From: an uncultured Paraprevotella sp.
GTDB lineage: Bacteria; Bacteroidota; Bacteroidia; Bacteroidales; Bacteroidaceae
Reading direction: 5' to 3'
Length of the DNA: 43,092 nt
Assembly: GCA_944320765.1 (NCBI GenBank)
Contig: CALUIS010000024.1
Span: 1-43,092 of the forward strand
Positions 32,439 through 40,266 of the stretch are shown in pieces. Numbering within the stretch: position 1 is the stretch's first letter; every line of letters begins with the position of its first letter. The position numbers were made by a program, and so were the translations under genes. The notes beneath the pieces were generated by a model, which had not been told where the DNA came from, made no database searches, and saw only the letters and a list, made by a program, of their open reading frames with translations.

Positions 32439-34487
32439 ATGAAATCCGTCCCTTTCATACTACTTTTCATCATCGCCGTCATCCTGGGGGTCTCCACCTT
32501 TGTGGAAGACGCCCGGGGGACGGCCTTTATCCGGGAATATGCTTACGCCGCCTGGTGGTTCAAAGGATTATGGACGTTGCTCGCCGCGGGAATGGCGGTG
32601 GCTTTGGTACGCCGCAAGATGTGGCGACGCCCGGCGGCTTTCCTGCTCCACCTCGGCTTCCTCGTGGTGTTCGCCGGTGCCTTGCTGACCGCCTTCACGG
32701 GACATAAAGGGCTGCTGCACCTGCGGCAAGGCGTCCCCACGGAATCTTATGTGGACGAGGGGCACAGGATGCTCCACCTGCCGTTCGTCCTGACCCTGGA
32801 CAGTTTCCGCGTGGAATACTACGCCGGGACCACCGCCCCGTCGGACTACGTGAGCCAAGTCTCCTGCAGCAATACCGACGGCACATGGCGCGCCTGTCCG
32901 CGCATTTCCATGAACCGCATCTTCTCGGCCGGAGGATACCGCTTCTACCAGTCTTCCTTCGACGAGGACCTGAAAGGCAGCTGGCTCGCGGTGAACCACG
33001 ACCCGTACGGCACGGCGGTCACCTACGCCGGTTTCCTGTTGCTTTGTATAGGCGGCCTATGGCTGCTGCTCGACCCGAAAGGCGGATTCCGGCGCCTGCT
33101 GCGCCATCCCTTGCTCCGGAAAGGCGGGCTGTTTGTCCTGCTGCTCCTCGCCACCACCGGCGCACAAGCCGCCTCCCCTCTTCCGACGGTCAGACGGGCG
33201 CAAGCCGACAGCCTCGCCGTCCGCCAGGTCGTGTACAACGACCGTGTGGCACCGTTCAATACGCTTTGCCGCGACTTCGTGCAGAAGGTCTACGGCCGTC
33301 CGTCTTTCCACGGACTTTCGCCCGAACAGGTCGTCACCAGCTGGATGCTTTATCCCGAGGAATGGGGCCGCACTCCCGTCATCCGCATCAAGAACCGTGA
33401 GTTGCGGGAGCGGCTTGGCATCAAAAGGGAACATGCCGCCCTGTCCGAACTCTTCGACGGAAAGGACTACAAGCTGCAGCCCTTGTGGCAACAAGAGATG
33501 GGCCGGCGGAGCAAACTGGGCCGCGCCATACAGGAGACAGACGAGAAAGTGGGCCTCGTCCTGATGCTCACCCAAGGCACACTCGTCCGTCCGCTCCCTC
33601 CCGGCACGCCACGGCTCAGCGAACGGAAGATACAGGCGGAACTGCTTTACAACCGCATTCCTTTTAATAAGGTATTGTTCATGGCCAACCTGGCACTCGG
33701 GTTCACAGGAATCGGCCTCCTCTTGTTCCGGATGCTCCGCCACCGGAACGAAAGCCGGACGGAACGGCGGCTGTGGACGGCGGCCCTTTGGCTGGCCACC
33801 CTGTTCCATGCCTCCGGATATGCCCTGCGGGGATATGTCTCCGGGAATCTTCCGCTGAACAACGGCTATGAGACGATGCAGTTCGTGGCGTTGGCGGTCC
33901 TGCTTACGGCCTGCCTGCTCCAGCGGCGCTTCCCCTTTGTCCGTCCTTTCGGCTTCCTGCTGTCCGGCTTCACCCTGCTGGTGTCGCATCTCGGCGAGAT
34001 GAACCCTCAAATCACGCCTTTGATGCCGGTCCTTGCCTCGCCGTGGCTCAGCTGGCATGTGTCCCTCATCATGATTTCCTACGCCTTGTCCGCCTTCGTC
34101 TGCCTGAACGGCCTGTTGGCAGTCGGGCTGATGGCACACTCCCGCCGGCATGACCCGCCGGTCCGGGAACGGGTGGAACAGCTCACGCTGCTCAGCCGCC
34201 TGCTGCTCTATCCGTCCACATTCCTTTTGGGCATCGGCATCCTGCTCGGCTCGGTGTGGGCCAATGTGTCGTGGGGCAGCTACTGGTCGTGGGACCCGAA
34301 AGAAGTCTGGGCGCTTGTCGCCTTCATCGTGTATGGCGCCGCCTTCCACCGCCGGGGACTGCCGTGGCTGCGCCGCCCGTTGCCCTTCCATCTTTATATG
34401 GTGACGGCTTTCCTTGTCGTCCTCATGACGTATTTCGGGGTCAACTACCTGCTCGGAGGGATGCACAGCTATGCCAACCCTTCGTAA
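32439..34487 (+). CDS. Cytochrome c biogenesis protein, ResB-CcsA fusion
   Basis: A 682-residue inner-membrane protein for system II cytochrome c maturation, which moves heme and ligates it to CXXCH motifs in the periplasm. The N-terminal ResB-like part has TM helices and a periplasmic stretch (about residues 230-410). The C-terminal CcsA part has GNLPLNNGYETMQFVA and the WWD heme-handling motif WANVSWGSYWSWDPKEVWALVAF, flanked by histidines (SWHVS, AFHRR). The start MKSVPFILLF is chosen; a 12-codon in-frame extension overlaps the Rid gene. The gene directly follows genes for two c-type cytochromes, which probably include its clients. Confidence 0.93.
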   Translation: MKSVPFILLFIIAVILGVSTFVEDARGTAFIREYAYAAWWFKGLWTLLAAGMAVALVRRKMWRRPAAFLLHLGFLVVFAGALLTAFTGHKGLLHLRQGVPTESYVDEGHRMLHLPFVLTLDSFRVEYYAGTTAPSDYVSQVSCSNTDGTWRACPRISMNRIFSAGGYRFYQSSFDEDLKGSWLAVNHDPYGTAVTYAGFLLLCIGGLWLLLDPKGGFRRLLRHPLLRKGGLFVLLLLATTGAQAASPLPTVRRAQADSLAVRQVVYNDRVAPFNTLCRDFVQKVYGRPSFHGLSPEQVVTSWMLYPEEWGRTPVIRIKNRELRERLGIKREHAALSELFDGKDYKLQPLWQQEMGRRSKLGRAIQETDEKVGLVLMLTQGTLVRPLPPGTPRLSERKIQAELLYNRIPFNKVLFMANLALGFTGIGLLLFRMLRHRNESRTERRLWTAALWLATLFHASGYALRGYVSGNLPLNNGYETMQFVALAVLLTACLLQRRFPFVRPFGFLLSGFTLLVSHLGEMNPQITPLMPVLASPWLSWHVSLIMISYALSAFVCLNGLLAVGLMAHSRRHDPPVRERVEQLTLLSRLLLYPSTFLLGIGILLGSVWANVSWGSYWSWDPKEVWALVAFIVYGAAFHRRGLPWLRRPLPFHLYMVTAFLVVLMTYFGVNYLLGGMHSYANPS

Positions 34488-34505
34488 AATCACTGTTTTT
34501 AGGTA

Positions 34506-34536
34506 TTGCCCTTACCGGAAAAGGCCGATAATTTTG
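34506..34536 (+). promoter_or_regulatory. Promoter of the second feoAB
   Basis: TTG (34506-34508), 20 nt, then TAATTTTG (34529-34536) fits the Bacteroidetes consensus. feoAB copy 2 can therefore be expressed independently of the cytochrome genes, although it lies only 77 nt after ccsA. Confidence 0.65.
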
Positions 34537-34564
34537 CACCTTGAAACGTCATACCAAGGAAAGA

Positions 34565-36961
34565 ATGATGAAATTATCGGATGTCAGTGCCGGACAAGAG
34601 GCGGTGATATCGCACATAGAAGGTAGCGGGGCGTTCCGTGCCCGGCTGAGTGAAATGGGATTTGTCACGGGAAAGAGCGTCAGGAAAGTCTTCAGCTCTC
34701 CCGTGGGGAATCCCATCGTGTTTGAACTGATGGGCGGACAAATCGCCCTGCGGAGAAGTGAGGCGGAGAAGATTCTGGTGCAGCTCCCGGACGCGGAAAA
34801 GTCTTTCTCAAAGGAAGCGACCACACACAGTCGCTCCGCGGCAACAGACTGCCCCGCCTTGCAGGGGGGCTGCCCCGTAGGGGCTGAGGGGTCTCACACT
34901 TCCAAAAACATACTTTCAGCAGTTCCCCACGCCCCCGAAAACAAGCTTTCTTCGGCCACCGGCTGTCCCCATTGCGGACGGCCCCGCAACCTCACCACAG
35001 CCACTCCGAAAGAGGAAGGCACCGTCACCATCGCGCTGGTGGGCAACCCGAACTGCGGCAAGACCTCGCTCTTCAACGCGGCATCCGGCGGACACGAGCG
35101 CACGGGCAACTACAGCGGCGTGACCGTCAGCAGCGTGGTGGGCGAAATGACGTTCGAGGGACGCAAAATCCGGCTGGTGGACCTGCCGGGCACCTATTCC
35201 TTGCGTGCTTTCAGTCCCGAAGAGGCCTATGTGGCCCACGAACTGGAAAGCGGGCGCATCGACGCGGTCATCAACGTGCTCGACACCACCAACCTGGAAC
35301 GCAACCTCCTGCTCACGATGCAGCTGAAGGAACGCGACGTGCCGCTCGTGGGGGCTTTGAACATGTACGACGAGTTCGAGGAAAGCCGCAGCACGCTCGA
35401 CATCGAAGAACTCAGCCGCCGGCTGGACATGCCCTTGTTCCCCACCGTGGCCCGCAACCGTGTAGGCATCCCGGAATTGCTGCGCAAAGCCGTGGAAACG
35501 GCGGACCGGCACATCGCCCTGCACCGGTCCGGCATACAAGGCCACAACCATGAGGCCGCCTGTTGCCACGATCCCGGACATTGCACCCATTGCAATGAAA
35601 AACAAGCGCACGACGGGTATCCGGAAGCGGAGGCCTGCCCTTGTCCCGAACGCGAACAAGATGACGTGCAACGTTACGACCATATCAGGCAGATTCTCGA
35701 AGGAGTCTACACGAAGAAACACGGACGGAACTACAGCATCACCTCCAAGCTGGACCATCTGCTGGCCAACCGATGGATTGCCTACCCCTTGTTCGTGGCC
35801 ATCATGTGGTTTATCTTCTGGATGACCTTCACCATCGGGCAGTATCCGATGGACTGGATAGACAGCGGCGTGGCCTGGCTTGTCTCTTTCTGCGAGAGCC
35901 GGCTGCCCGAGGGCACGCTGCAGGCTTTGATATGTGACGGAGTTTTGGGCGGCGTGGGCAGCGTCATTGTCTTCCTTCCCAACATCCTGATTCTTTATTT
36001 CTTCATCTCCATTCTCGAGGATTCGGGCTATCTGGCCCGGGCCGCCATGCTGGCCGACCCGCTGTTCGACAAGCTGGGGTTGCACGGCAAGTCGTTCATC
36101 CCCATGCTGATGGGCTACGGGTGCAACGTGCCGGCGGTGATGGCCACACGGACCATAGAGAACCCCAAAAGCCGGATGATCACGATGCTCGTCACGCCGA
36201 TGGTATCATGCAGCGCGCGCATCCCGGTCTACGTGGTCTTCGCGGGAGCTTTCTTCCCCCAGAACGCCTCCGTCGTCATGCTGTGCCTCTATGCGTTCGG
36301 CACGTGCATGGCCTTGCTGGTGGCTTGGGTGTTCAGCAAGATTTTCATGCGGAAATACGAAAGCCATTTCGTGATGGAACTTCCGCCCTACCGCCTCCCC
36401 AGCTCGCGCGGCGTGTGCCGCCACACGTGGGAGAAGGGACGCCAGTACCTGCGCAAGATGGGAGGCATCATCCTCGTGGCCAGCATTGTCATTTGGGCTT
36501 TGGGGTATTTCCCCACCGGAAACGATGAACAACTGACAGAAGCCGAACGGCAGGAACAGTCCTACATGGGACAGATAGGACACGCCATAGAACCCGTCAT
36601 ACAGCCATTGGGATATGACTGGCGCATGGGCGTGGGCATCATGGCCGGCGTAGGAGCCAAGGAACTGATGGTCAGCACGCTCGGGGTGCTGTACAACTGT
36701 GAGGCGGAGGACGCTGAAGTGGAAACCACAGAGGAAGCCTCGCAGACCCGCCTGGCCCAAATCCTGACCCGGCACGCCACGCCCGAAGCCGCGCTGGGCT
36801 ACATGGTGTTCGCCCTGCTCTACTTCCCCTGCCTGGCCACCATCGCGGCGGTCAAGGGGGAAAGCGGCAGCTGGAAATGGGCCGTCTTCACGGCGGCCTA
36901 CACCACGGCACTGGCCTACATCATGGCCTTCGCGGTCTACCGCGCCGCCCTGCTATTCTAA
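34565..36961 (+). CDS. feoB: Ferrous iron transporter, FeoA-FeoB fusion (copy 2) with Cys/His-rich inserts
   Basis: A 798-residue Fe(II) importer; the tandem ATG allows a start at 34565 or 34568. The FeoA domain (2-75) is followed by a linker of about 75 residues, then the G domain with G1 GNPNCGKTS (160-168), DLPGTYS and NMYDE, and the membrane gates GYGCNVPA and SCSARIPVYVVFAG. Two features differ from copy 1. The FeoA-G linker contains cysteines, including CPHCG, and 17 of its residues (95-111) are encoded by a copy of a dispersed DNA repeat. Between the G domain and the membrane part is a Cys/His-rich stretch (GHNHEAACCHDPGHCTHCNE...EACPCPE). These could bind metal, by inference. The gene follows the cytochrome maturation gene and precedes a porin-like gene. 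Confidence 0.96.
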   Translation: MMKLSDVSAGQEAVISHIEGSGAFRARLSEMGFVTGKSVRKVFSSPVGNPIVFELMGGQIALRRSEAEKILVQLPDAEKSFSKEATTHSRSAATDCPALQGGCPVGAEGSHTSKNILSAVPHAPENKLSSATGCPHCGRPRNLTTATPKEEGTVTIALVGNPNCGKTSLFNAASGGHERTGNYSGVTVSSVVGEMTFEGRKIRLVDLPGTYSLRAFSPEEAYVAHELESGRIDAVINVLDTTNLERNLLLTMQLKERDVPLVGALNMYDEFEESRSTLDIEELSRRLDMPLFPTVARNRVGIPELLRKAVETADRHIALHRSGIQGHNHEAACCHDPGHCTHCNEKQAHDGYPEAEACPCPEREQDDVQRYDHIRQILEGVYTKKHGRNYSITSKLDHLLANRWIAYPLFVAIMWFIFWMTFTIGQYPMDWIDSGVAWLVSFCESRLPEGTLQALICDGVLGGVGSVIVFLPNILILYFFISILEDSGYLARAAMLADPLFDKLGLHGKSFIPMLMGYGCNVPAVMATRTIENPKSRMITMLVTPMVSCSARIPVYVVFAGAFFPQNASVVMLCLYAFGTCMALLVAWVFSKIFMRKYESHFVMELPPYRLPSSRGVCRHTWEKGRQYLRKMGGIILVASIVIWALGYFPTGNDEQLTEAERQEQSYMGQIGHAIEPVIQPLGYDWRMGVGIMAGVGAKELMVSTLGVLYNCEAEDAEVETTEEASQTRLAQILTRHATPEAALGYMVFALLYFPCLATIAAVKGESGSWKWAVFTAAYTTALAYIMAFAVYRAALLF
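34847..34897 (+). repeat. Dispersed hairpin repeat inserted in frame within feoAB copy 2
   Basis: These 51 bp align without gaps to 40084-40134, with 44 identities by hand count. They form two hairpins, CCCC/GGGG and GCCCC-gta-GGGGC. Four of the seven differences are paired changes that keep the stems. The length is exactly 17 codons, so the reading frame of feoAB is preserved. Confidence 0.8.
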
Positions 36962-36998
36962 GCCAATAACGATATCTTGAAACGAAACACTACACTTT

Positions 36999-38084
36999 AT
37001 GGATTTACATTTCTCCGTGCGGGGCGCACTGCTGCGCCTCGCCCTCTGCACAGGATGCGTCCTGTGCAGCCTTGCCGCACACGCCTCCGAACCGCGTGTG
37101 ACATGGAGCATCGCCGGCACCACCGAAGGCTTGTGGAACATCTCCGGCGGAAAGCTCGGATGGTGCAACCTGCTCGAAGCCTCGGTGGAAACCCGCCTGT
37201 GGAAGGGGGCGCGGCTGGAAACGGGCGCCATCTCCACCTACAACCTCAACCTGCCCGTGGCCGACGACCTGCAGGCCTTCAGCAGCCTTGACGCCGGGCC
37301 GGACAAGGCGTTCCGCCTCGTCCAGGCGGGCATCAGCCAGGAAGCCGGCCGGTGGCTGACAGCCTACGCGGGGCTGCGCAACATCGACCTGGACCACTTC
37401 ACCACGCCCTTCACCGGTCTGTTCACCAACGCCTCGCACGGCAACTTCCCCATCCTCTCGTCCAACTTCCCGCTGGCCACCTATCCCCTGGCCGCCCTGT
37501 GCCTGCACCTGGAGTTCCGCCCGACGGAGAACCTGACGCTGCGCGAAAGCGTCTACAACGGCGCGGCCTCCGACCGCCTCGACCGGCAGTTCCGCTTCCG
37601 CCCCGGCAGCGACGGCGTGTTCAACATCGCCAGCCTCAACTACCATGTCGGGCCGGAAGAGGAACACCACGGCTTTTACACCCTCGGGTATGCCTGCGGC
37701 TCCAGCCCGGCGGACGGCGGGACGGGCGGAAAGACCTTCAACTACGCCCTCTGGGGACTGGTGGAACAGCCCTTCCTCCACCTCGGGGAGAACCATCTGG
37801 GCGCGTTGCTGCAAGGGGGGACCTCTCCCGCCGGACGGAGCGAATGCCGCTACTACTGGGGCGCGGGCCTCATCCTCACCTGCCTGCAGGGCAAGGGCAT
37901 ACGGGCGGGCATCGTGGTGAACCGCGCCATCTATGCCGCCGACCGGGAGACGGACGTGGAACTCACCGGCAGCTTCCCTGTCTGCGACTGGCTCACCTTC
38001 CAGCCCGCCCTGCACCACATCCGCACCAACGGACACGGCATCATGGCCGCGCAGCTCCGCGCCGTGGTGGAGTTCGGCAACTGA
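36999..38084 (+). CDS. Carbohydrate porin OprB-like outer-membrane protein
   Basis: A 361-residue barrel protein with a signal peptide ending LAAHA. Features are WNISGGKLGWCNLLEASVETRLWKGARLETGAIS, TAYAGLRNIDLDHFTTPFTGLFTNASHGNFPILSSNFPLATYPLAALCLHLEFRP, and a C-terminal AQLRAVVEFGN. The overall layout matches short OprB-family porins. The gene starts 37 nt after feoAB copy 2 without a clear promoter, so it is probably cotranscribed with it. The link to iron is by position only. OprB members in other bacteria pass sugars, and some related proteins are tied to metal uptake. It is the third porin-like gene of the region. Confidence 0.78.
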   Translation: MDLHFSVRGALLRLALCTGCVLCSLAAHASEPRVTWSIAGTTEGLWNISGGKLGWCNLLEASVETRLWKGARLETGAISTYNLNLPVADDLQAFSSLDAGPDKAFRLVQAGISQEAGRWLTAYAGLRNIDLDHFTTPFTGLFTNASHGNFPILSSNFPLATYPLAALCLHLEFRPTENLTLRESVYNGAASDRLDRQFRFRPGSDGVFNIASLNYHVGPEEEHHGFYTLGYACGSSPADGGTGGKTFNYALWGLVEQPFLHLGENHLGALLQGGTSPAGRSECRYYWGAGLILTCLQGKGIRAGIVVNRAIYAADRETDVELTGSFPVCDWLTFQPALHHIRTNGHGIMAAQLRAVVEFGN

Positions 38085-38126
38085 GGAAAAAGAGACCGCA
38101 CCAGACGTTTTCCCGGAAAATAGCGT

Positions 38127-38134
38127 TAACTTTG
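38127..38134 (+). promoter_or_regulatory. -7 element of the M16 peptidase gene
   Basis: TAACTTTG lies 27 nt upstream of the ATG at 38162, which supports that start within a longer open frame. Confidence 0.5.
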
Positions 38135-38161
38135 CGGGCGAAACCAAGCATACCGACTGAC

Positions 38162-39472
38162 ATGACAACGACTTCCATACCCTCCGCGCCGTTCCACACC
38201 GAGACGCTCCCCTGCGGGATGCGCATCGTCTGCGCACCGTCGGCCACCGGCGTGGCCTACTGCGGCATCGCCGTCAACGCGGGCACGCGGGACGAGCTGG
38301 CGGACGAGAACGGGCTGGCGCACTTCTGCGAGCACCTGACCTTCAAGGGGACGCGCCGCCGACGCTCGTGGCACATCCTGAACCGCATGGAGACCGTGGG
38401 CGGCGAACTGAACGCCTACACGGGCAAGGAGGAGACCGTCTACTACACCGCCTTCCTCCGCGAACATTTCGCCCGGGCCGCGGACTTGCTGACGGACATC
38501 GCCCTCTGCAGCATCTACCCGCAGGCGGAGATGAACAAGGAGGTGGAAGTGGTCATCGACGAAATCGAGAGCTACAACGACTCCCCGGCGGAACTGATTT
38601 TCGACGACTTCGAGAACCTGGTCTTCCACGGGCATCCGCTCGGGCGCAACATCCTGGGCGAGGCCGGACGCCTCCGCCAGTTCCGGAGCGAGGACGTGCA
38701 ACGCTTCGCCGCCCGGCTCTACCGGCCGGACAACATGGTGTTCTTCGTGTACGGGCGCATCGACCCCGCCACCGTGCGGCGCGAGGTGGAAAAGGGCATC
38801 CGCCGGGCCGCCGCCTCGCTGCCCGAGGGCCATCCGCTGCGCGAAGGGCTGTCCGCCACGGCTACCCCCCACGGCTGCCTCAGCGACGCGGCCATCGGTC
38901 GCACCGCCGTGCCGGAATACCGCCCGCAGGAAACCGTGCTGCACAAGGACACCCACCAGTCGCACGTCATGATCGGCACACGGGCCTACAGCGCACGCGA
39001 CCCGCGCCAGCTGAGCCTCTACCTGCTCAACAACATCCTGGGCGGGCCGGGCATGAACTCGCGCCTCAACCTGAGCCTGCGCGAGCGGAACGGGCTGGTC
39101 TACACCGTGGAAAGCGGCATGACGAGCTACACCGACACGGGCATCTGGAGCATCTACTTCGGCTGCGACCCGCACGACGTGTCCCGCTGCCGCCGGCTGG
39201 TGATGAAGGAGCTGCGCCGCCTGGCCGACGCGCCCTTGGATGCCAAGGCCCTCGAGGCGGCCAAACGGCAGATCAAGGGGCAGATCGGCATCTCTCACGA
39301 CAGTTTCGAGAACGTGGCCCTGGCCATGGGCAAGCGGTTCCTGCACTACAACCGCACGCAGGACATCCAAGACCTGTACGGCAGAATCGACGCGCTCACC
39401 GCCGACGACCTGCACGCCGTGGCACAAGACCTCTTCCGCGAAGAGCGGCTCACCACCCTCATCTACCAATAA
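38162..39472 (+). CDS. M16-family zinc peptidase (processing-protease-like)
   Basis: A 436-residue single-repeat M16 peptidase. The inverted zinc motif HxxEH is at 54-58 (HFCEH) inside GLAHFCEHLTFKGT, and the third ligand is a Glu in VVIDEIESYNDSP (E134). The C-terminal M16 domain contains RERNGLVYTVESGMTSYTDTG with the RxxxGLxYxV substrate-binding signature. No signal peptide is seen, so it is probably cytoplasmic, like the mitochondrial-processing-peptidase-type bacterial homologues. The start at 38162 follows a TAACTTTG promoter; upstream in-frame sequence overlaps the porin-like gene in another frame. The large intergenic region B follows. Confidence 0.93.
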   Translation: MTTTSIPSAPFHTETLPCGMRIVCAPSATGVAYCGIAVNAGTRDELADENGLAHFCEHLTFKGTRRRRSWHILNRMETVGGELNAYTGKEETVYYTAFLREHFARAADLLTDIALCSIYPQAEMNKEVEVVIDEIESYNDSPAELIFDDFENLVFHGHPLGRNILGEAGRLRQFRSEDVQRFAARLYRPDNMVFFVYGRIDPATVRREVEKGIRRAAASLPEGHPLREGLSATATPHGCLSDAAIGRTAVPEYRPQETVLHKDTHQSHVMIGTRAYSARDPRQLSLYLLNNILGGPGMNSRLNLSLRERNGLVYTVESGMTSYTDTGIWSIYFGCDPHDVSRCRRLVMKELRRLADAPLDAKALEAAKRQIKGQIGISHDSFENVALAMGKRFLHYNRTQDIQDLYGRIDALTADDLHAVAQDLFREERLTTLIYQ

Positions 39473-40266
39473 TCCCGAAAAGCAAAAAGAAAGCAAACCC
39501 GCACATTTACTGACAAAAAGCACGGATTCGAAAGGCTTCGCTGACAGCCTATCCGTTCTGTCGGCATCAACCAGAAGATTTTCCTATACAAAACTTCACG
39601 TTTGTTTGCAGATTTTGGCCATTTCCCCGCCAAAAGGCGGATTTCTTTGCGGCAAGAAATTTCCGCCATTGCTGGAAAAACACTTTTTTTCTCCGCATTG
39701 CGGAAAAAAGTTCTCCGCACAACGCCCCGCTTTTGTCCGCATTCCGTCAAAAAGGACACCGCGAAGCGGGGCGGACAGCGGCTTTTCCCCCGCTTTTTGT
39801 TCTGGTTGCATCCTTCCGGAAGCCCTTTTCCGGAAGCCAAAAGGTCAGGAAATCCCGCCAAAGCCTGTCGCCCGACCGATTCTTTTCCGCACGTCTCCCG
39901 TCCTCCGCACACGCCGGTAAAGCAAAAGCCGCGCATCGGTATCAAAATGCCAGGACCCCGCCGCGTGAGAATCCGATATTCCGCGCCGTCCCGCCCTTTC
40001 CCCGCAAATCCGCGATTCTCACGCGCCGGGACTGACAATCTGACAAAAAGACAGAAGAGGGTGTAGCAAAACCAGTGAGACGTGACTGCTCCGCCTGAAA
40101 GGGGAGCTGGCCCGTAGGGCCTGAGGGGTCTCACGCCCACGGAGACACACATAAAGTTTGCCCTTACGGACGTAAAACCCCTCCGTCGCTTCGCGACACC
40201 TCCCCTTTCAGGCGGAGGAGTTCATTTTGCCATACCCTCTTCTTTTGGAATTCCTCCGCTCCCCCC
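39473..40266. repeat. Gene-poor, repeat-rich intergenic region B
   Basis: About 790 nt with no convincing gene. Contents: CTGACAAAAAG as a direct repeat at 39510-39520 and 40040-40050; a hairpin CCGCC-aaaa-GGCGG (39627-39640); CTTTGCGGCAAGAAAT (39645-39660), also present in region A; a 10-bp inverted repeat CGCCCCGCTT/AAGCGGGGCG (39723-39732, 39764-39773); GCGGCTTTTCCC (39778-39789), the complement of a word in region A; a GAGAATC/GATTCTC pair (about 39967-40020); and the double hairpin repeat at 40084-40217. The overall similarity to region A suggests a common mobile or recombining repeat family. Confidence 0.6.
40084..40217. repeat. Inverted pair of dispersed hairpin repeats
   Basis: The ends are a perfect 18-bp inverted repeat, CTCCGCCTGAAAGGGGAG (40089-40106) and its complement (40200-40217). 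Each half is one unit: the 18-mer, a three-base loop hairpin (GGCCC-gta-GGGCC in the left half, GTCGC-gaa-GCGAC in the right half read inward), then GAGGGGT and a short run to ACG. The whole can fold into a long stem and could also end transcription of the M6 peptidase gene, whose stop is 49 nt away. Confidence 0.8.

Noticed and set aside
37352..38161. Upstream extension of the M16 peptidase frame
   Set aside because: It overlaps the OprB-like gene in another frame. M16 homology and the promoter place the start at 38162.
39463..40152. 229-codon minus-strand frame in region B
   Set aside because: It spans several inverted repeats and resembles no protein family I recognise.
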